From positions 1,612,001-1,676,000 of the forward strand of contig NC_014632.1 in the NCBI RefSeq assembly GCF_000165505.1: DNA of 64,000 nt. The letters are read 5' to 3'. Positions 35,590 through 43,369 of the stretch are shown here, one piece after another. The DNA is from Ilyobacter polytropus DSM 2926. Lineage in GTDB: Bacteria > Fusobacteriota > Fusobacteriia > Fusobacteriales > Fusobacteriaceae. The position numbers and the translations under genes are program-made. The first letter of the stretch is position 1. Every line of letters begins with the position of its first letter. Below the pieces are notes generated by a model. That model was not told the origin of the DNA. It searched no databases and worked only from the letters and a program-made list of their open reading frames with translations.

Positions 35590-36938
35590 TACTTTTTATT
35601 CCACTCCTTTTTAATTATCTGCTTACTTCTAGTTACCCCCAATGCATTTGAAGGAATATCTTTTGTGATTACGGAACCTGCTCCTGTAAGTGCTCCATCC
35701 CCTATATCTAGAGGTGCCACAAGCATACTATCACTTCCTATAAATACATTTTTACCAATTTTTGTCTTGTGTTTGTTCTTACCATCGTAATTGCATGTGA
35801 TAGTTCCAGCCCCTATATTAGTGTCTGTCCCTATCTCAGCATCTCCCAGATAAGTAAGATGCCCAGCCTTAACTCCTGTTTCTAGCACAGATTTTTTCAC
35901 TTCCACAAAGTTACCTATGTGTACTTTTTCTTTCAAGTGTGATTTCGGTCTGATATGGGCAAAAGGACCTATAGTCACTCCCTGTTCCAAAATACTTTCT
36001 TTGATCACTGAACTTTGTATATTAACATTGTTACCAATTTTGGAATCTAAGATTCTTGTGTTTCCTGTTATCTCACAGTTTTTTCCGATAGTAGTCTCAC
36101 CCTGAAGCAAAGCTCCTGGATAAATTACAGTGTCTGCACCTATTTCCACACTTTCTTCTATATATGTATTTTTAGGATCTATTAGTATAACTCCGTTATT
36201 CATTAGATCTAAGTTTTTTCTGTTTCTAAGTACTGCCTCTGCCTCTGCAAGCTGGACTTTGGAATTTACCCCCAAAACCTCTTCATTGTTTTCAAGTGTA
36301 TATGTCTCAACCTTTTCACAATTATTTACATTGATACTGATAACGTCAGTCAGATAGTACTCATCTTTTTCAACGTGTTTCTCTATCTTAGAAAGAGCTC
36401 TGAAAAGTTTTTTAGAATCAAAACAATAAACTCCCGCATTTATCTCCTTTATTTCCTTTTCACTCTCTGTTGCTTCCTTTTCCTCTACTATGGCACTGAC
36501 CAAGTTGTTTTTCTTTACTATTCTTCCGTACCCATAAGGATCTTCTACTATAGATGTTAGAATAGTTGTCACAGCACCAGATTCTCTATGTTTTTTATAC
36601 ATTTTTTCCAATGTTTCAGAAGTTAAAAGTGGTGTGTCCCCACATACTACCATTATGTCTCCGTCATAATCCTTAAGCTGTTCTTCTGCCATCATTATGG
36701 CATGCCCTGTTCCCAGTTGCTTATCCTGTACTACGTAGTGTACATCTCCTAGGGAATCAAGAATCATCTCTTTTTCATGACCTAAAATCAGAATGTTTTC
36801 CTTAGAATTTAGTTTATCAAGAACCTCTATAATCTTCTTTATCATAGGGATCCCGTTTACTTTATGCAAAACTTTTGGTAGATCTGACTTCATTCTAGTG
36901 CCTTTTCCTGCAGCTAAAATCAAAGTTTTCAAATTCAT
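35589..36938 (-). CDS. glmU: Bifunctional N-acetylglucosamine-1-phosphate uridylyltransferase / glucosamine-1-phosphate acetyltransferase
   Basis: Makes UDP-GlcNAc for peptidoglycan and LPS. About 449 residues: an N-terminal pyrophosphorylase domain with [17 protein letters not shown] (8-24) and GDTPLL (about 103), and a C-terminal left-handed beta-helix of hexapeptide repeats (about 250-445) with the acetyltransferase segment [15 protein letters not shown] start at MNLKTLIL (36938) with GGGGGA upstream; the frame extends 11 codons further over the -10 region. Confidence 0.96.
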   Translation of the reverse strand: MNLKTLILAAGKGTRMKSDLPKVLHKVNGIPMIKKIIEVLDKLNSKENILILGHEKEMILDSLGDVHYVVQDKQLGTGHAIMMAEEQLKDYDGDIMVVCGDTPLLTSETLEKMYKKHRESGAVTTILTSIVEDPYGYGRIVKKNNLVSAIVEEKEATESEKEIKEINAGVYCFDSKKLFRALSKIEKHVEKDEYYLTDVISINVNNCEKVETYTLENNEEVLGVNSKVQLAEAEAVLRNRKNLDLMNNGVILIDPKNTYIEESVEIGADTVIYPGALLQGETTIGKNCEITGNTRILDSKIGNNVNIQSSVIKESILEQGVTIGPFAHIRPKSHLKEKVHIGNFVEVKKSVLETGVKAGHLTYLGDAEIGTDTNIGAGTITCNYDGKNKHKTKIGKNVFIGSDSMLVAPLDIGDGALTGAGSVITKDIPSNALGVTRSKQIIKKEWNKK

Positions 36939-36981
36939 AAAATTTCCCCCAGTATAAATTTTCCTAAACAAAATCTAGAAA

Positions 36982-37010
36982 ATTATAACACAGTTGTCAA
37001 TATTTTTCAA
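36982..37010 (-). promoter_or_regulatory. Promoter for glmU-prs
   Basis: TTGAAA (37010-37005), 17-nt spacer, consensus TATAAT (36987-36982) on the minus strand. A second overlapping pair, TTGACA (37000-36995) with TAGATT (36977-36972), also has a 17-nt spacer, so initiation may occur at two sites ten bp apart. Confidence 0.65.
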
Positions 37011-37056
37011 TATATACAAAATTCTCATATAATCATACAAACTGTGTCTAAAAGCA

Positions 37057-37941
37057 TTAAATCCCTTTCTCCTTCCCCTTTCTTATAAACTCTTTCATAA
37101 GAGGCGAGAAATGCTTATCCTTATGATGTATCAAATTAAATTCTCTATCTATTTCAAAATTCTTCAATTTATAGCCTTTGAGTTTTCCTTCGTCTAACTC
37201 CTTTTTTACAGTTAATTTAGAGAGACAACTTATTCCCAATCCCGTCATTATAATCTCTTTTATAGCTTCAGTATTCCCAAGAGTAAAAGATTCCTGATAT
37301 TTTATATGGTTATTTTTCATAGCTGCCTCAAAAACTTTCCGGGTTCCGCTTCCCTCTTCTCTCAAAATAAATTTTTCAGATTTAAGTTCACTTTCATCTA
37401 TCTTTAGATGTTTTCCCCACTTATGTTCAGGGTGTGTAATTATTATGAGCTCATCCTTCCATATCTCTTCACTTTTTATTTCATTCATATCCACTTCAGC
37501 TTCTACAAAGGCCAAATCTATATCATTTTTTAGAATCATATTTGCAATATCTTCTGTATTCCCTATTTTTAATGATATATCTATTTCTGGATAATCTCTT
37601 ATAAATTCCTTTATAAGCTGTGGCATTACATATATACCTATTGTAGAACTTGCCCCTAATTTCAATTTACCTTTTTTTAAATCTTTTTTCTCATCTAAAA
37701 CCTCTTCAAATTCCTGATAGAGGTTCATCATTCTTCTTGAATAAGTCTTAAAAAGTTCTCCTTCGTCAGTAAGATAAAGTCTTTTCCCCAGGCGATTAAA
37801 TAATTTAACCCCTAGTTCTTCCTCCATCTCTTTTATCATCTGACTTATAGCTGGTTGACTTATATACATTTCCTTTGATACCGTCGTCATATTTAGCTTC
37901 TCTGCAACACAATAGAATATCTGCAATTTTCTAAGGGTCAT
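37057..37941 (-). CDS. LysR-family transcriptional regulator
   Basis: A 294-residue regulator: N-terminal winged HTH (MTLRKLQIFYCVAEKLNMTTVSKEMYISQPAISQMIKEME) split over residues 1-40, LGVKLFNRLGKR wing, linker helix, and an effector-binding domain (about 90-294) of the CysB/SelR-like type with VTHPEHKW. Start ATG at 37941 with GGAGG upstream. The nearest genes are glmU and DUF2721; no divergent target is evident, so its regulon is unknown. Confidence 0.93.
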   Translation of the reverse strand: MTLRKLQIFYCVAEKLNMTTVSKEMYISQPAISQMIKEMEEELGVKLFNRLGKRLYLTDEGELFKTYSRRMMNLYQEFEEVLDEKKDLKKGKLKLGASSTIGIYVMPQLIKEFIRDYPEIDISLKIGNTEDIANMILKNDIDLAFVEAEVDMNEIKSEEIWKDELIIITHPEHKWGKHLKIDESELKSEKFILREEGSGTRKVFEAAMKNNHIKYQESFTLGNTEAIKEIIMTGLGISCLSKLTVKKELDEGKLKGYKLKNFEIDREFNLIHHKDKHFSPLMKEFIRKGKEKGI

Positions 37942-37972
37942 CACTACCTCCGTATTTATCCAAAATCACAAC

Positions 37973-37999
37973 AAAACCCTCTGAATTACAGAGGGTTTT
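37973..37999 (-). terminator. Terminator after the DUF2721 gene
   Basis: Eleven-bp perfect stem AAAACCCTCTG/CAGAGGGTTTT with a 5-nt loop; lies between the DUF2721 stop and the LysR start. Confidence 0.85.
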
Positions 38000-38007
38000 A
38001 ATTTTTA

Positions 38008-38475
38008 TTATATTTTACCTTTCAACATTTCATAAAATGTCTGTTCATCCAATCTCTTAAAGTCGTCGATAGAACAGCTGTCCCCTATACAATGAGTAAG
38101 CTGTATAGTAAGAGCTGAGACAGAGAGCTTTATCTCCATAGCCGACATTATAAGAGAGCACACCAAAAGAACTAGACTGATAAAAAAGAACGCCTCACCT
38201 AAAAATATCTGGTTTAGAAAAAGAGCCAAAATTGATAATACTGATAAAATCAATGCCAGTATGGCTACAAATTGCATATTTTTTGTGAGTCTCACTCTCT
38301 TTTTTAAATTTACTATCTGTCTTAAAACTCCCTCGGTAGTTTCTCCCTGAAGCATGGCCTTTTCATGGAGCTGTCTTATGAGAGCTGCCATGGCTAAAAA
38401 CCTGCTTGTATAAGCTATCATCAAAAGAGATACAGTTGAAAATAAAAGTGCTGGTGTAGTTAAAGTAAGTTTCAT
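38008..38475 (-). CDS. DUF2721 family membrane protein
   Basis: A 155-residue protein with an N-terminal hydrophobic segment (LTTPALLFSTVSLLMIAY) and two adjacent membrane helices in the middle (about 75-125), the pattern of DUF2721. I start at the ATG at 38475 (MKLTL), with GGAGGG five nt upstream; the longer open frame would overlap the J-domain gene. Function unknown. Downstream of and probably co-transcribed with the J-domain gene. Confidence 0.85.
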   Translation of the reverse strand: MKLTLTTPALLFSTVSLLMIAYTSRFLAMAALIRQLHEKAMLQGETTEGVLRQIVNLKKRVRLTKNMQFVAILALILSVLSILALFLNQIFLGEAFFFISLVLLVCSLIMSAMEIKLSVSALTIQLTHCIGDSCSIDDFKRLDEQTFYEMLKGKI

Positions 38476-38485
38476 TTTATCCCTC

Positions 38486-39022
38486 CTATAGAGCCCCTCT
38501 CGTGAGTTTTTCATAGGCTTCATTTATTTCCTTAAATTTTTTTTCGTGATATTCTTTTACATCGTCATCAGCAGTTGCATATCTGTCTGGGTGATGCTTT
38601 CTCGCCATTTCTCTGTAGGCTTTTTTTATCTCTTCCTGACTGGCCCCCTTATTTATTCCAAGTAAATTATAGTATTTAGTCGTGTCTTCAAAGCCTCCGA
38701 AGTTATTTCCTGGGTATCCGTTTCCAGTCCTTTGATAATGACCACCACTTTGACCACCGGTTCGTCTAAAAAACTCATCAAAATCTGCATTTCCTCCAAA
38801 ATGGTAATAATGGGTTCTCCCCGTACTCTTTGGATTATTCTTATTTCTAAAATAACTGATAATAAGAAGTATAAGTATAACCGGGAAAAAATTTATAATG
38901 ATAAATCCGAAAAAAGAAAATAATAACCATAAAATAACTATAAATGGTAAAGCCCTAAATGCATTAGTTGGGCCCAAAAATAAAACGAATATTATAAATA
39001 GACCCATAAACAGTAATATCAT
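38486..39022 (-). CDS. Membrane-anchored J-domain protein
   Basis: A 178-residue protein with two or three membrane segments (about 1-60), a Gly/Tyr-rich linker (about 75-105) and a C-terminal J domain (about 112-178) with the HPD motif in ARKHHPDRY. It should recruit DnaK to the membrane face. There is no zinc-finger or substrate-binding domain, so it is a type III J protein. ATG at 39022 has GAGGTG seven nt upstream. Confidence 0.9.
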   Translation of the reverse strand: MILLFMGLFIIFVLFLGPTNAFRALPFIVILWLLFSFFGFIIINFFPVILILLIISYFRNKNNPKSTGRTHYYHFGGNADFDEFFRRTGGQSGGHYQRTGNGYPGNNFGGFEDTTKYYNLLGINKGASQEEIKKAYREMARKHHPDRYATADDDVKEYHEKKFKEINEAYEKLTRGAL

Positions 39023-39149
39023 CAAATAACACCTCTTTTTTTTAAATAATTAGAAAAATTATAATATATATTTTAAAAACCATTATAACCTTAGTTATAG
39101 CAAAAGTCAAATCACATTAGTTCGACGAAAAATATATATAATAAGTTTA

Positions 39150-39172
39150 AAAACCTCCCAAAGGGAGGTTTT
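39150..39172 (-). terminator. Terminator after the TPR gene
   Basis: Ten-bp stem AAAACCTCCC/GGGAGGTTTT with a 3-nt loop, directly after the stop. Confidence 0.85.
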
Positions 39173-39174
39173 TT

Positions 39175-39735
39175 CTAAGCGCATTCAAGTTCTTTTTTTA
39201 AAAAGATTATTTTATTTTTTATTTCTTCATCTCTAGGGTCTATTTCATATGCTGTTATATATTCTTTTAGAGCTCTCGGAATTCTTCCCATATCCTCGTA
39301 TTTTTTGGCAAAATCAAGATGTGCCGTATAAATATCAAAGTCTAAAAATATCGCAAAATCATAACTCTTTATAGCTGATATAACATCACCGTTTCTAGAA
39401 TATGCATTTCCTAGAAGAAAATAAACAAATGGTGCATCTGGAGCTATATCTAAAGATCTATTAAAATATTCTATCGCCTTAGGTTCTATATCCAACTCAT
39501 AATAAAGATACCCTAAAAAAGCTAAAAAATCTGCATTTTCAGGCTCTAGCCTTATGAGTTTTTCATAAATTTTAATGGCTTCCTTGGCTTCTTTTTTATA
39601 ATATAGAATTGCAGCCAATTCTCTGAGTAGCTTAATATCAGTAGAGTTTTCAAGCAAAAGCATCCTAACTTCTTCCTCTCTGCTAGAGAGGTCTTTATTC
39701 ACACAATAATCTTTAAAAATTTCTGTCCTCAGCAT
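39175..39735 (-). CDS. TPR-repeat protein
   Basis: A 186-residue, all-helical protein with about four tetratricopeptide repeats (for example KEAIKIYEKLIRLEPENADFLAFLGYLYYEL split across 54-84 and PKAIEYFNRSLDIAPD at 88-103). No signal peptide. The ATG at 39735 lacks a good ribosome site at normal spacing; a GGGGGG lies about 25 nt upstream, so the start or translation level is uncertain. Protein-protein scaffold, partner unknown. Confidence 0.82.
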   Translation of the reverse strand: MLRTEIFKDYCVNKDLSSREEEVRMLLLENSTDIKLLRELAAILYYKKEAKEAIKIYEKLIRLEPENADFLAFLGYLYYELDIEPKAIEYFNRSLDIAPDAPFVYFLLGNAYSRNGDVISAIKSYDFAIFLDFDIYTAHLDFAKKYEDMGRIPRALKEYITAYEIDPRDEEIKNKIIFLKKELECA

Positions 39736-39977
39736 AAGATTCGCTACTAACTAGCTTTCCCCCCTTTAAAGTTATACTGCCTGTACCCCCCTTAACCATA
39801 TGATTCATTATAGCACGAAATGATAAAAAGTAAAATGGTTTTATTTCAACCTAATTTTGCCTAGAAATGTAAAATAATAGACCTATTCTAATATTTTTTT
39901 CATATCATAAATGAATGTACTCAGAGTTAAATTATTCTCAGGATAACTAACCTTTAATATCTCAAAAATATATCATC

Positions 39978-40034
39978 TTTTATCTATTATGGATCGTTCA
40001 CACAGAAAGTTAAAATGATTCATAATAGATAAAA
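39978..40034. repeat. 14-bp perfect inverted repeat beside the rplT terminator
   Basis: TTTTATCTATTATG (39978-39991) and its exact complement (40021-40034), 29 nt apart, abutting the T run of the rplT terminator. The rest of 39736-39977 has no recognisable gene. Confidence 0.6.
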
Positions 40035-40036
40035 AA

Positions 40037-40061
40037 AAGTCTCTGCACAAGGCAGAGACTT
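40037..40061 (-). terminator. Terminator of infC-rpmI-rplT
   Basis: Ten-bp perfect stem AAGTCTCTGC/GCAGAGACTT with a 5-nt loop, followed by TTTTTTT on the minus strand. Confidence 0.9.
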
Positions 40062-40073
40062 TAACATTTGCTA

Positions 40074-40424
40074 TTAAGCATTTTTTGCAGTTTCAGCTAA
40101 TTTTGAAAATTCAGCAGCATTATTTACAGCAAGGTCAGAAAGTACTTTTCTGTCAAGCTCGATCCCTGATTTCTTTAGACCGTTCATAAACTGAGAATAA
40201 GTAAGTCCGTTTAATCTAGCAGCAGCATTGATTCTTATGATCCAAAGCTGTCTCATTTTTCTTTTTCTTACTTTTCTATCTCTAGTTGAAAAAGCCTCTG
40301 CTCTCATTACAGCTTGGTTAGCTTGTTTGAAAACGTCACCTGAAGCTCCTCTATACCCTTTAGCAGCATCTAAAACTTTTTTATGTCTTTTTCTTCTTAC
40401 AACACCAGTTTTTACTCTAGACAT
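40074..40424 (-). CDS. rplT: 50S ribosomal protein L20
   Basis: A 116-residue basic protein with the L20 pattern [18 protein letters not shown] at its N-terminus and [16 protein letters not shown] in the middle. Last gene of the infC operon. L20 represses this operon in E. coli and Bacillus by binding leader RNA, relevant to the structured leader at 41256-41420. Confidence 0.98.
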   Translation of the reverse strand: MSRVKTGVVRRKRHKKVLDAAKGYRGASGDVFKQANQAVMRAEAFSTRDRKVRKRKMRQLWIIRINAAARLNGLTYSQFMNGLKKSGIELDRKVLSDLAVNNAAEFSKLAETAKNA

Positions 40425-40486
40425 TCTTCTAGTCCTCCTCTTTACAAAAATTTGATATTAAACATTAACTTAAAATAAGAAATTTA

Positions 40487-40693
40487 TTATCTACCTTCTC
40501 CAGTTGGAAGTAGTACTCTTAACTTTCTAGCTGATCCTTCTCCAGCTACGAAGTCTTTTTTAAGTTTGTTTTTCTTATTTCTTTTTTTCTTAGTTAAGAT
40601 ATGGCTTGTACCAGAATGTTTAACAACAAACTTCCCTTTAGCAGTTATCTTTACTCTTTTCTTCGTTCCTTTATGACTCTTCATCTTTGGCAT
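40487..40693 (-). CDS. rpmI: 50S ribosomal protein L35
   Basis: A 68-residue, very basic protein, MPKMKSHKGTKKRVKIT, with KHSGTSHILTKK, standard for L35. Lies between infC and rplT with about 30 and 62 nt gaps. Confidence 0.98.
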   Translation of the reverse strand: MPKMKSHKGTKKRVKITAKGKFVVKHSGTSHILTKKKRNKKNKLKKDFVAGEGSARKLRVLLPTGEGR

Positions 40694-40722
40694 ATTAATA
40701 ATCCTCCTCTCAAATATTTAAA

Positions 40723-41229
40723 CTATTTTTTAGGCGTCAACATTAGATGCTTTTGCTTATCAAAATATTTTTTATCAACATCTGCAGTTTCAGAAAATCT
40801 TTCTGCAATTTGATCTAAAATTTTAATACCAAGATCAGCATGCATTCTTTCCCTTCCGAAAAGCATAAGAGTTACCTTTACCTTGTTATCCTTAGAAAGA
40901 AACTTTTCAATCTTGCTCGCCTTTGTTTCAAAATCATGTTTATCGATTCTAGCCTTAAATTTAACCTCTTTTACAACAACAAGTTTTTGATTCTTTTTAG
41001 CTTCTTTGGCTTTTCTAGCCTGCTCGTATTTAAATTTTCCGTAATCCATTATTTTACATACTGGCGGAGTAGAATTCGAAGATACTTCTACCAGGTCAAG
41101 ATCTCTTTCCATTGCCATTGAAAGAGCTTCTCTTGTGTTCATAACTCCCAATTGTTCCCCTGAGTCAGATATAACTCTTACTTCTCTAGCTCTTATTCTT
41201 CCATTAATTCTAGTTTTATCAGAAATAAT
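40723..41229 (-). CDS. infC: Translation initiation factor IF-3 (probable AUU start)
   Basis: About 168 residues; binds the 30S subunit and proofreads start codons. The N-terminal domain (RINGRIRAREVRVI) and the C-terminal domain (VKEVKFKARIDKHDFETK) are complete. The only upstream GTG (41235) lies inside the AGGGGGTG ribosome site itself and cannot be used sensibly. The ATT at 41229, three nt after that site, is the better start and matches the rare AUU start by which infC autoregulates in many bacteria. Start choice is inference from spacing. Confidence 0.93.
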   Translation of the reverse strand: MISDKTRINGRIRAREVRVISDSGEQLGVMNTREALSMAMERDLDLVEVSSNSTPPVCKIMDYGKFKYEQARKAKEAKKNQKLVVVKEVKFKARIDKHDFETKASKIEKFLSKDNKVKVTLMLFGRERMHADLGIKILDQIAERFSETADVDKKYFDKQKHLMLTPKK

Positions 41230-41255
41230 AGACACCCCCTAGGATTGATTAAACA

Positions 41256-41420
41256 ATAAAAAAACAGGACACAAAACGCCCTGCTCATTTTTCATAAAAA
41301 AATTACAGCTGATTTGAAAAAATCAACTAGATTGACCTTATGTAGCTACTTTGGCTAGTAAGGTGAGAAACGGGCGTTTCTTCTTTGACTATAACATTTA
41401 AGTTATCCATATTCAATTTA
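41256..41420 (-). promoter_or_regulatory. infC operon leader with attenuator and antiterminator
   Basis: On the minus strand a terminator hairpin (41283-41265, seven pairs, 5-nt loop) is followed by TTTTTT just before infC. Its 5' arm GGGCGTTT (41281-41274) is exactly complementary to AAACGCCC at 41379-41372. The latter can otherwise form its own hairpin GAAAC-GCCC-GTTTC (41380-41367). A third hairpin, ACCTTA/TAAGGT with TAGC/GCTA (about 41363-41334), lies between. This is the architecture of a conditional terminator; L20 is the likely effector by analogy. Confidence 0.65.
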
Positions 41421-41426
41421 CAAGCA

Positions 41427-41455
41427 ATTTTACATTTAAAATCATCTTTTGTCAA
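41427..41455 (-). promoter_or_regulatory. Promoter for infC-rpmI-rplT
   Basis: TTGACA (41455-41450), 17-nt spacer, TAAAAT (41432-41427) on the minus strand, ten nt after the end of tRNA-Arg. Leader of about 190 nt. Confidence 0.65.
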
Positions 41456-41465
41456 GATTTTTTTG

Positions 41466-41542
41466 TGGCGCACCCAAGAGGAGTCGAACCCCTAACCTTC
41501 TGGTCCGTAGCCAGACGCTCTATCCAATTGAGCTATGGGTGC
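41466..41542 (-). tRNA. tRNA-Arg (anticodon ACG)
   Basis: 77 nt including encoded CCA. Acceptor arms GCACCCA/TGGGTGC, D arm GCTC...GAGC, anticodon stem TCTGG/CCAGA with loop CTACGGA, T arm AGGGG-TTCGACT-CCTCT (with a wobble). Reads CGN arginine codons through inosine. Confidence 0.95.
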
Positions 41543-41598
41543 TTTTTTATTTATTTAGAAAAAAAAATGGCAGTCACCTACCATATAGTCAACGTAAA

Positions 41599-41688
41599 TG
41601 GCGGAGAATGAGGGATTTGAACCCTCGATACCGTTCCCGGTATACACCCTTAGCAGGGGTGCGCATTCAGCCGCTCTGCCAATTCTCC
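41599..41688 (-). tRNA. tRNA-Ser (anticodon GCT)
   Basis: 90 nt including encoded CCA; long variable arm as in class II tRNAs (TACCGGGAACGGTA). Acceptor arms GGAGAAT/ATTCTCC, anticodon loop with GCT reading AGC/AGU, T arm GAGGG-TTCAAAT-CCCTC. Upstream of tRNA-Arg by 56 nt, likely co-transcribed. Confidence 0.95.
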
Positions 41689-41804
41689 ATTATAACTTTA
41701 AGAAAAACTCAAGATAAAATATAAAACAAAATTCAACATCTTTTTATTTCTGATGACTTTTATATCTAACTTTTCCTCTTTGGTCTTTCCTCTAGACAAG
41801 ATTA

Positions 41805-41833
41805 AATATATCATAGTTTTTGGGGGGTGTCAA
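41805..41833 (-). promoter_or_regulatory. Promoter for tRNA-Ser/tRNA-Arg
   Basis: TTGACA (41833-41828), 17-nt spacer, TATATT (41810-41805) on the minus strand, 117 nt before the tRNA-Ser 5' end. Confidence 0.6.
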
Positions 41834-41879
41834 CGATTTTTTTATGAAATTGATTTTTTTAATTTCAAAGTATTAAAAA

Positions 41880-41900
41880 AGCTGCCTAAAAAAGGCAGCT
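41880..41900 (-). terminator. Terminator after the DUF1858 gene
   Basis: Seven-bp perfect stem AGCTGCC/GGCAGCT with a 7-nt loop, followed by TTTTTTA on the minus strand. Confidence 0.85.
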
Positions 41901-41906
41901 GATTTT

Positions 41907-42107
41907 TTATTTAGTTTCTTCTATTAATTTATTCATTTCTTCTACTAGTGCATCAGCATCTAAACCATGAGAAGCTATACCGTCTCCCAAGCTTTCTCCT
42001 GAAGCTACCATACAACCAACACATCCTAATCCATATTTTTGAAAAACTTGTACGATCTGAGGATGTTTTTGAACTGCTTCTAAAATGTTCATATCTTTAG
42101 TTACCAT
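41907..42107 (-). CDS. DUF1858 hybrid-cluster-associated redox disulfide protein
   Basis: About 66 residues. The DUF1858 pattern runs MNILEAVQKHPQIVQVFQKYGLGCVGC, with the redox-type CVGC near residue 30. Proteins of this domain (also described as hybrid cluster protein-associated redox disulfide domain) often accompany Hcp, an NO-detoxifying enzyme. I start at the ATG at 42107 (MVTKDM) with GGGAGG seven nt upstream. A GTAAC-N4-GTTAC palindrome at -41.5 (42195-42210) points to control by an HcpR-type regulator. Confidence 0.88.
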   Translation of the reverse strand: MVTKDMNILEAVQKHPQIVQVFQKYGLGCVGCMVASGESLGDGIASHGLDADALVEEMNKLIEETK

Positions 42108-42130
42108 TTTATTACCTCCCACACTTTTAT

Positions 42131-42146
42131 TATTATCGTGATAATA
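42131..42146. promoter_or_regulatory. Dyad in the DUF1858 5' untranslated region
   Basis: TATTATC-GT-GATAATA, a perfect 7-bp inverted repeat with a 2-bp centre, between the predicted transcription start and the ribosome site. Possible second operator; no assignment. Confidence 0.35.
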
Positions 42147-42167
42147 TTAGTTTATTTAGCCAACAAT

Positions 42168-42173
42168 AATATA
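42168..42173 (-). promoter_or_regulatory. -10 box for the DUF1858 gene
   Basis: TATATT on the minus strand with no recognisable -35 box; instead the GTAAC-N4-GTTAC site occupies the -41.5 position, as expected for an activator-dependent class II promoter. Confidence 0.5.
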
Positions 42174-42194
42174 CAAGATATCTCAAAAGACTTC

Positions 42195-42210
42195 GGTAAC
42201 TTATGTTACC
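42195..42210. promoter_or_regulatory. Putative HcpR-type operator
   Basis: GGTAAC-TTAT-GTTACC, a perfect 6-bp inverted repeat. GTAAC-N4-GTTAC is, as I recall, the motif reported for the Crp/Fnr-family NO sensor HcpR in Clostridia, Bacteroidetes and Fusobacteria. It precedes a hybrid-cluster-associated redox gene, and its centre is about 41.5 bp before the predicted start, the class II activator position. Confidence 0.6.
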
Positions 42211-42306
42211 AAGAATCATTTTTAATGAGTTATTCTGTAAAAATAATAGTTGCAATACAGTAATTATAGTATAACAATTTATCTTTGTCAATTTTAGCTT
42301 AACAAA

Positions 42307-43266
42307 TTATCCTACTACTTTTAACAAGTCATGAACCCTTACCAGTCCCACAAGTTCTTCTCCTTCCATAACCGGAAGCACTGATATCTGATTTTCTCGA
42401 TTTTCCATTAGTTCTAAGGCATCTATGGCCATCTTGTCCTTATTTATATAAGTGAATTTCTTTGTCATAATATCTCCGGCATAAAAATCAAAAAATTTAT
42501 TTTTTTCTTGTAGGGCTCTTCTGATATCTCCCTCTGTTATTATCCCAGACATTCTCCCGTTATCTACCACACATACTGCTCCAAGTCTTTTATTGGTCAT
42601 CTTTAAAAGCACCTCGTCAACCGTTGCTCTACTGTCACACACTGCAACCTCGTTTCCTTTGTGCATAACATCCTCTACCTTCATAAGAAGACGCCTTCCA
42701 AGGCTCCCACCAGGGTGATAGACTGCAAAATTTTCAGGCTTGAAATCCCTTAGTTTTATAAGTACAGATGCCATCGCGTCTCCCATTACCAAAGTGGCTG
42801 TAGTTGAAGTTGTTGGTGCGAGATTATTAGGACAGGCCTCTCTCTCTACTCTTATATCCAAAATACAGTCAGATGCCTGCCCCAGACCAGAACCAGGATT
42901 GCCGGTCATAGCTATTATTTTTGCACCTATTTTTTTTATTGATGGGATTATTGAGAGTACCTCGTCGCTGTTTCCGCTGTTAGATATTGCTATAACCACA
43001 TCTTCAGGGTGAATCATTCCCAGGTCTCCGTGTAAACCCTCAGCTGAATTCATAAATACAGAGTGAGTTCCAGTTGAGGCAAAGGTAGCAGCCATCTTTT
43101 TACCAATAAGTCCAGATTTACCTATCCCTGTTATGACAACTTTACCCTTTGAAGCAAGTATTATATTTACAGCTTTTTCCATCTGGTCAGAAATCCTGTC
43201 TCTTACTTTTTTTAACTCTCCTATCTCTATATCAAATACCTCTTTTGCATAATTTATAATCTCCAT
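42307..43266 (-). CDS. kdsD: D-arabinose-5-phosphate isomerase (KdsD/KpsF)
   Basis: Supplies arabinose 5-phosphate for Kdo. The 319 residues have an N-terminal SIS domain (VVITGIGKSGLIGKKMAATFASTGT, split at 43-67, with the sugar-binding SNSGNSDE near 95) and two C-terminal CBS domains (about 205-255 and 270-319). Downstream of kdsA. Start ATG follows AAGGAGG. Confidence 0.95.
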   Translation of the reverse strand: MEIINYAKEVFDIEIGELKKVRDRISDQMEKAVNIILASKGKVVITGIGKSGLIGKKMAATFASTGTHSVFMNSAEGLHGDLGMIHPEDVVIAISNSGNSDEVLSIIPSIKKIGAKIIAMTGNPGSGLGQASDCILDIRVEREACPNNLAPTTSTTATLVMGDAMASVLIKLRDFKPENFAVYHPGGSLGRRLLMKVEDVMHKGNEVAVCDSRATVDEVLLKMTNKRLGAVCVVDNGRMSGIITEGDIRRALQEKNKFFDFYAGDIMTKKFTYINKDKMAIDALELMENRENQISVLPVMEGEELVGLVRVHDLLKVVG

Positions 43267-43342
43267 TAAAAGACCTCCTTATTTTATTTTCACAGTATAC
43301 CATTTTACTCTTGACTTTGAAAAAATTTATTATAAAAAAATA

Positions 43343-43363
43343 AAAACCCCGAAAAAACGGGGC
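43343..43363 (-). terminator. Terminator between kdsA and kdsD
   Basis: Five-bp GC stem CCCCG/CGGGG with a 6-nt loop, followed by TTTTTATTTTTTT on the minus strand. kdsD would need read-through or its own promoter. Confidence 0.75.
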
Positions 43364-43369
43364 TTAAAA

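Noticed and set aside
41449..41724. 91-residue plus-strand frame over the two tRNAs
   Set aside because: Antisense to tRNA-Arg and tRNA-Ser; the peptide is translated tRNA sequence, a common mis-annotation.
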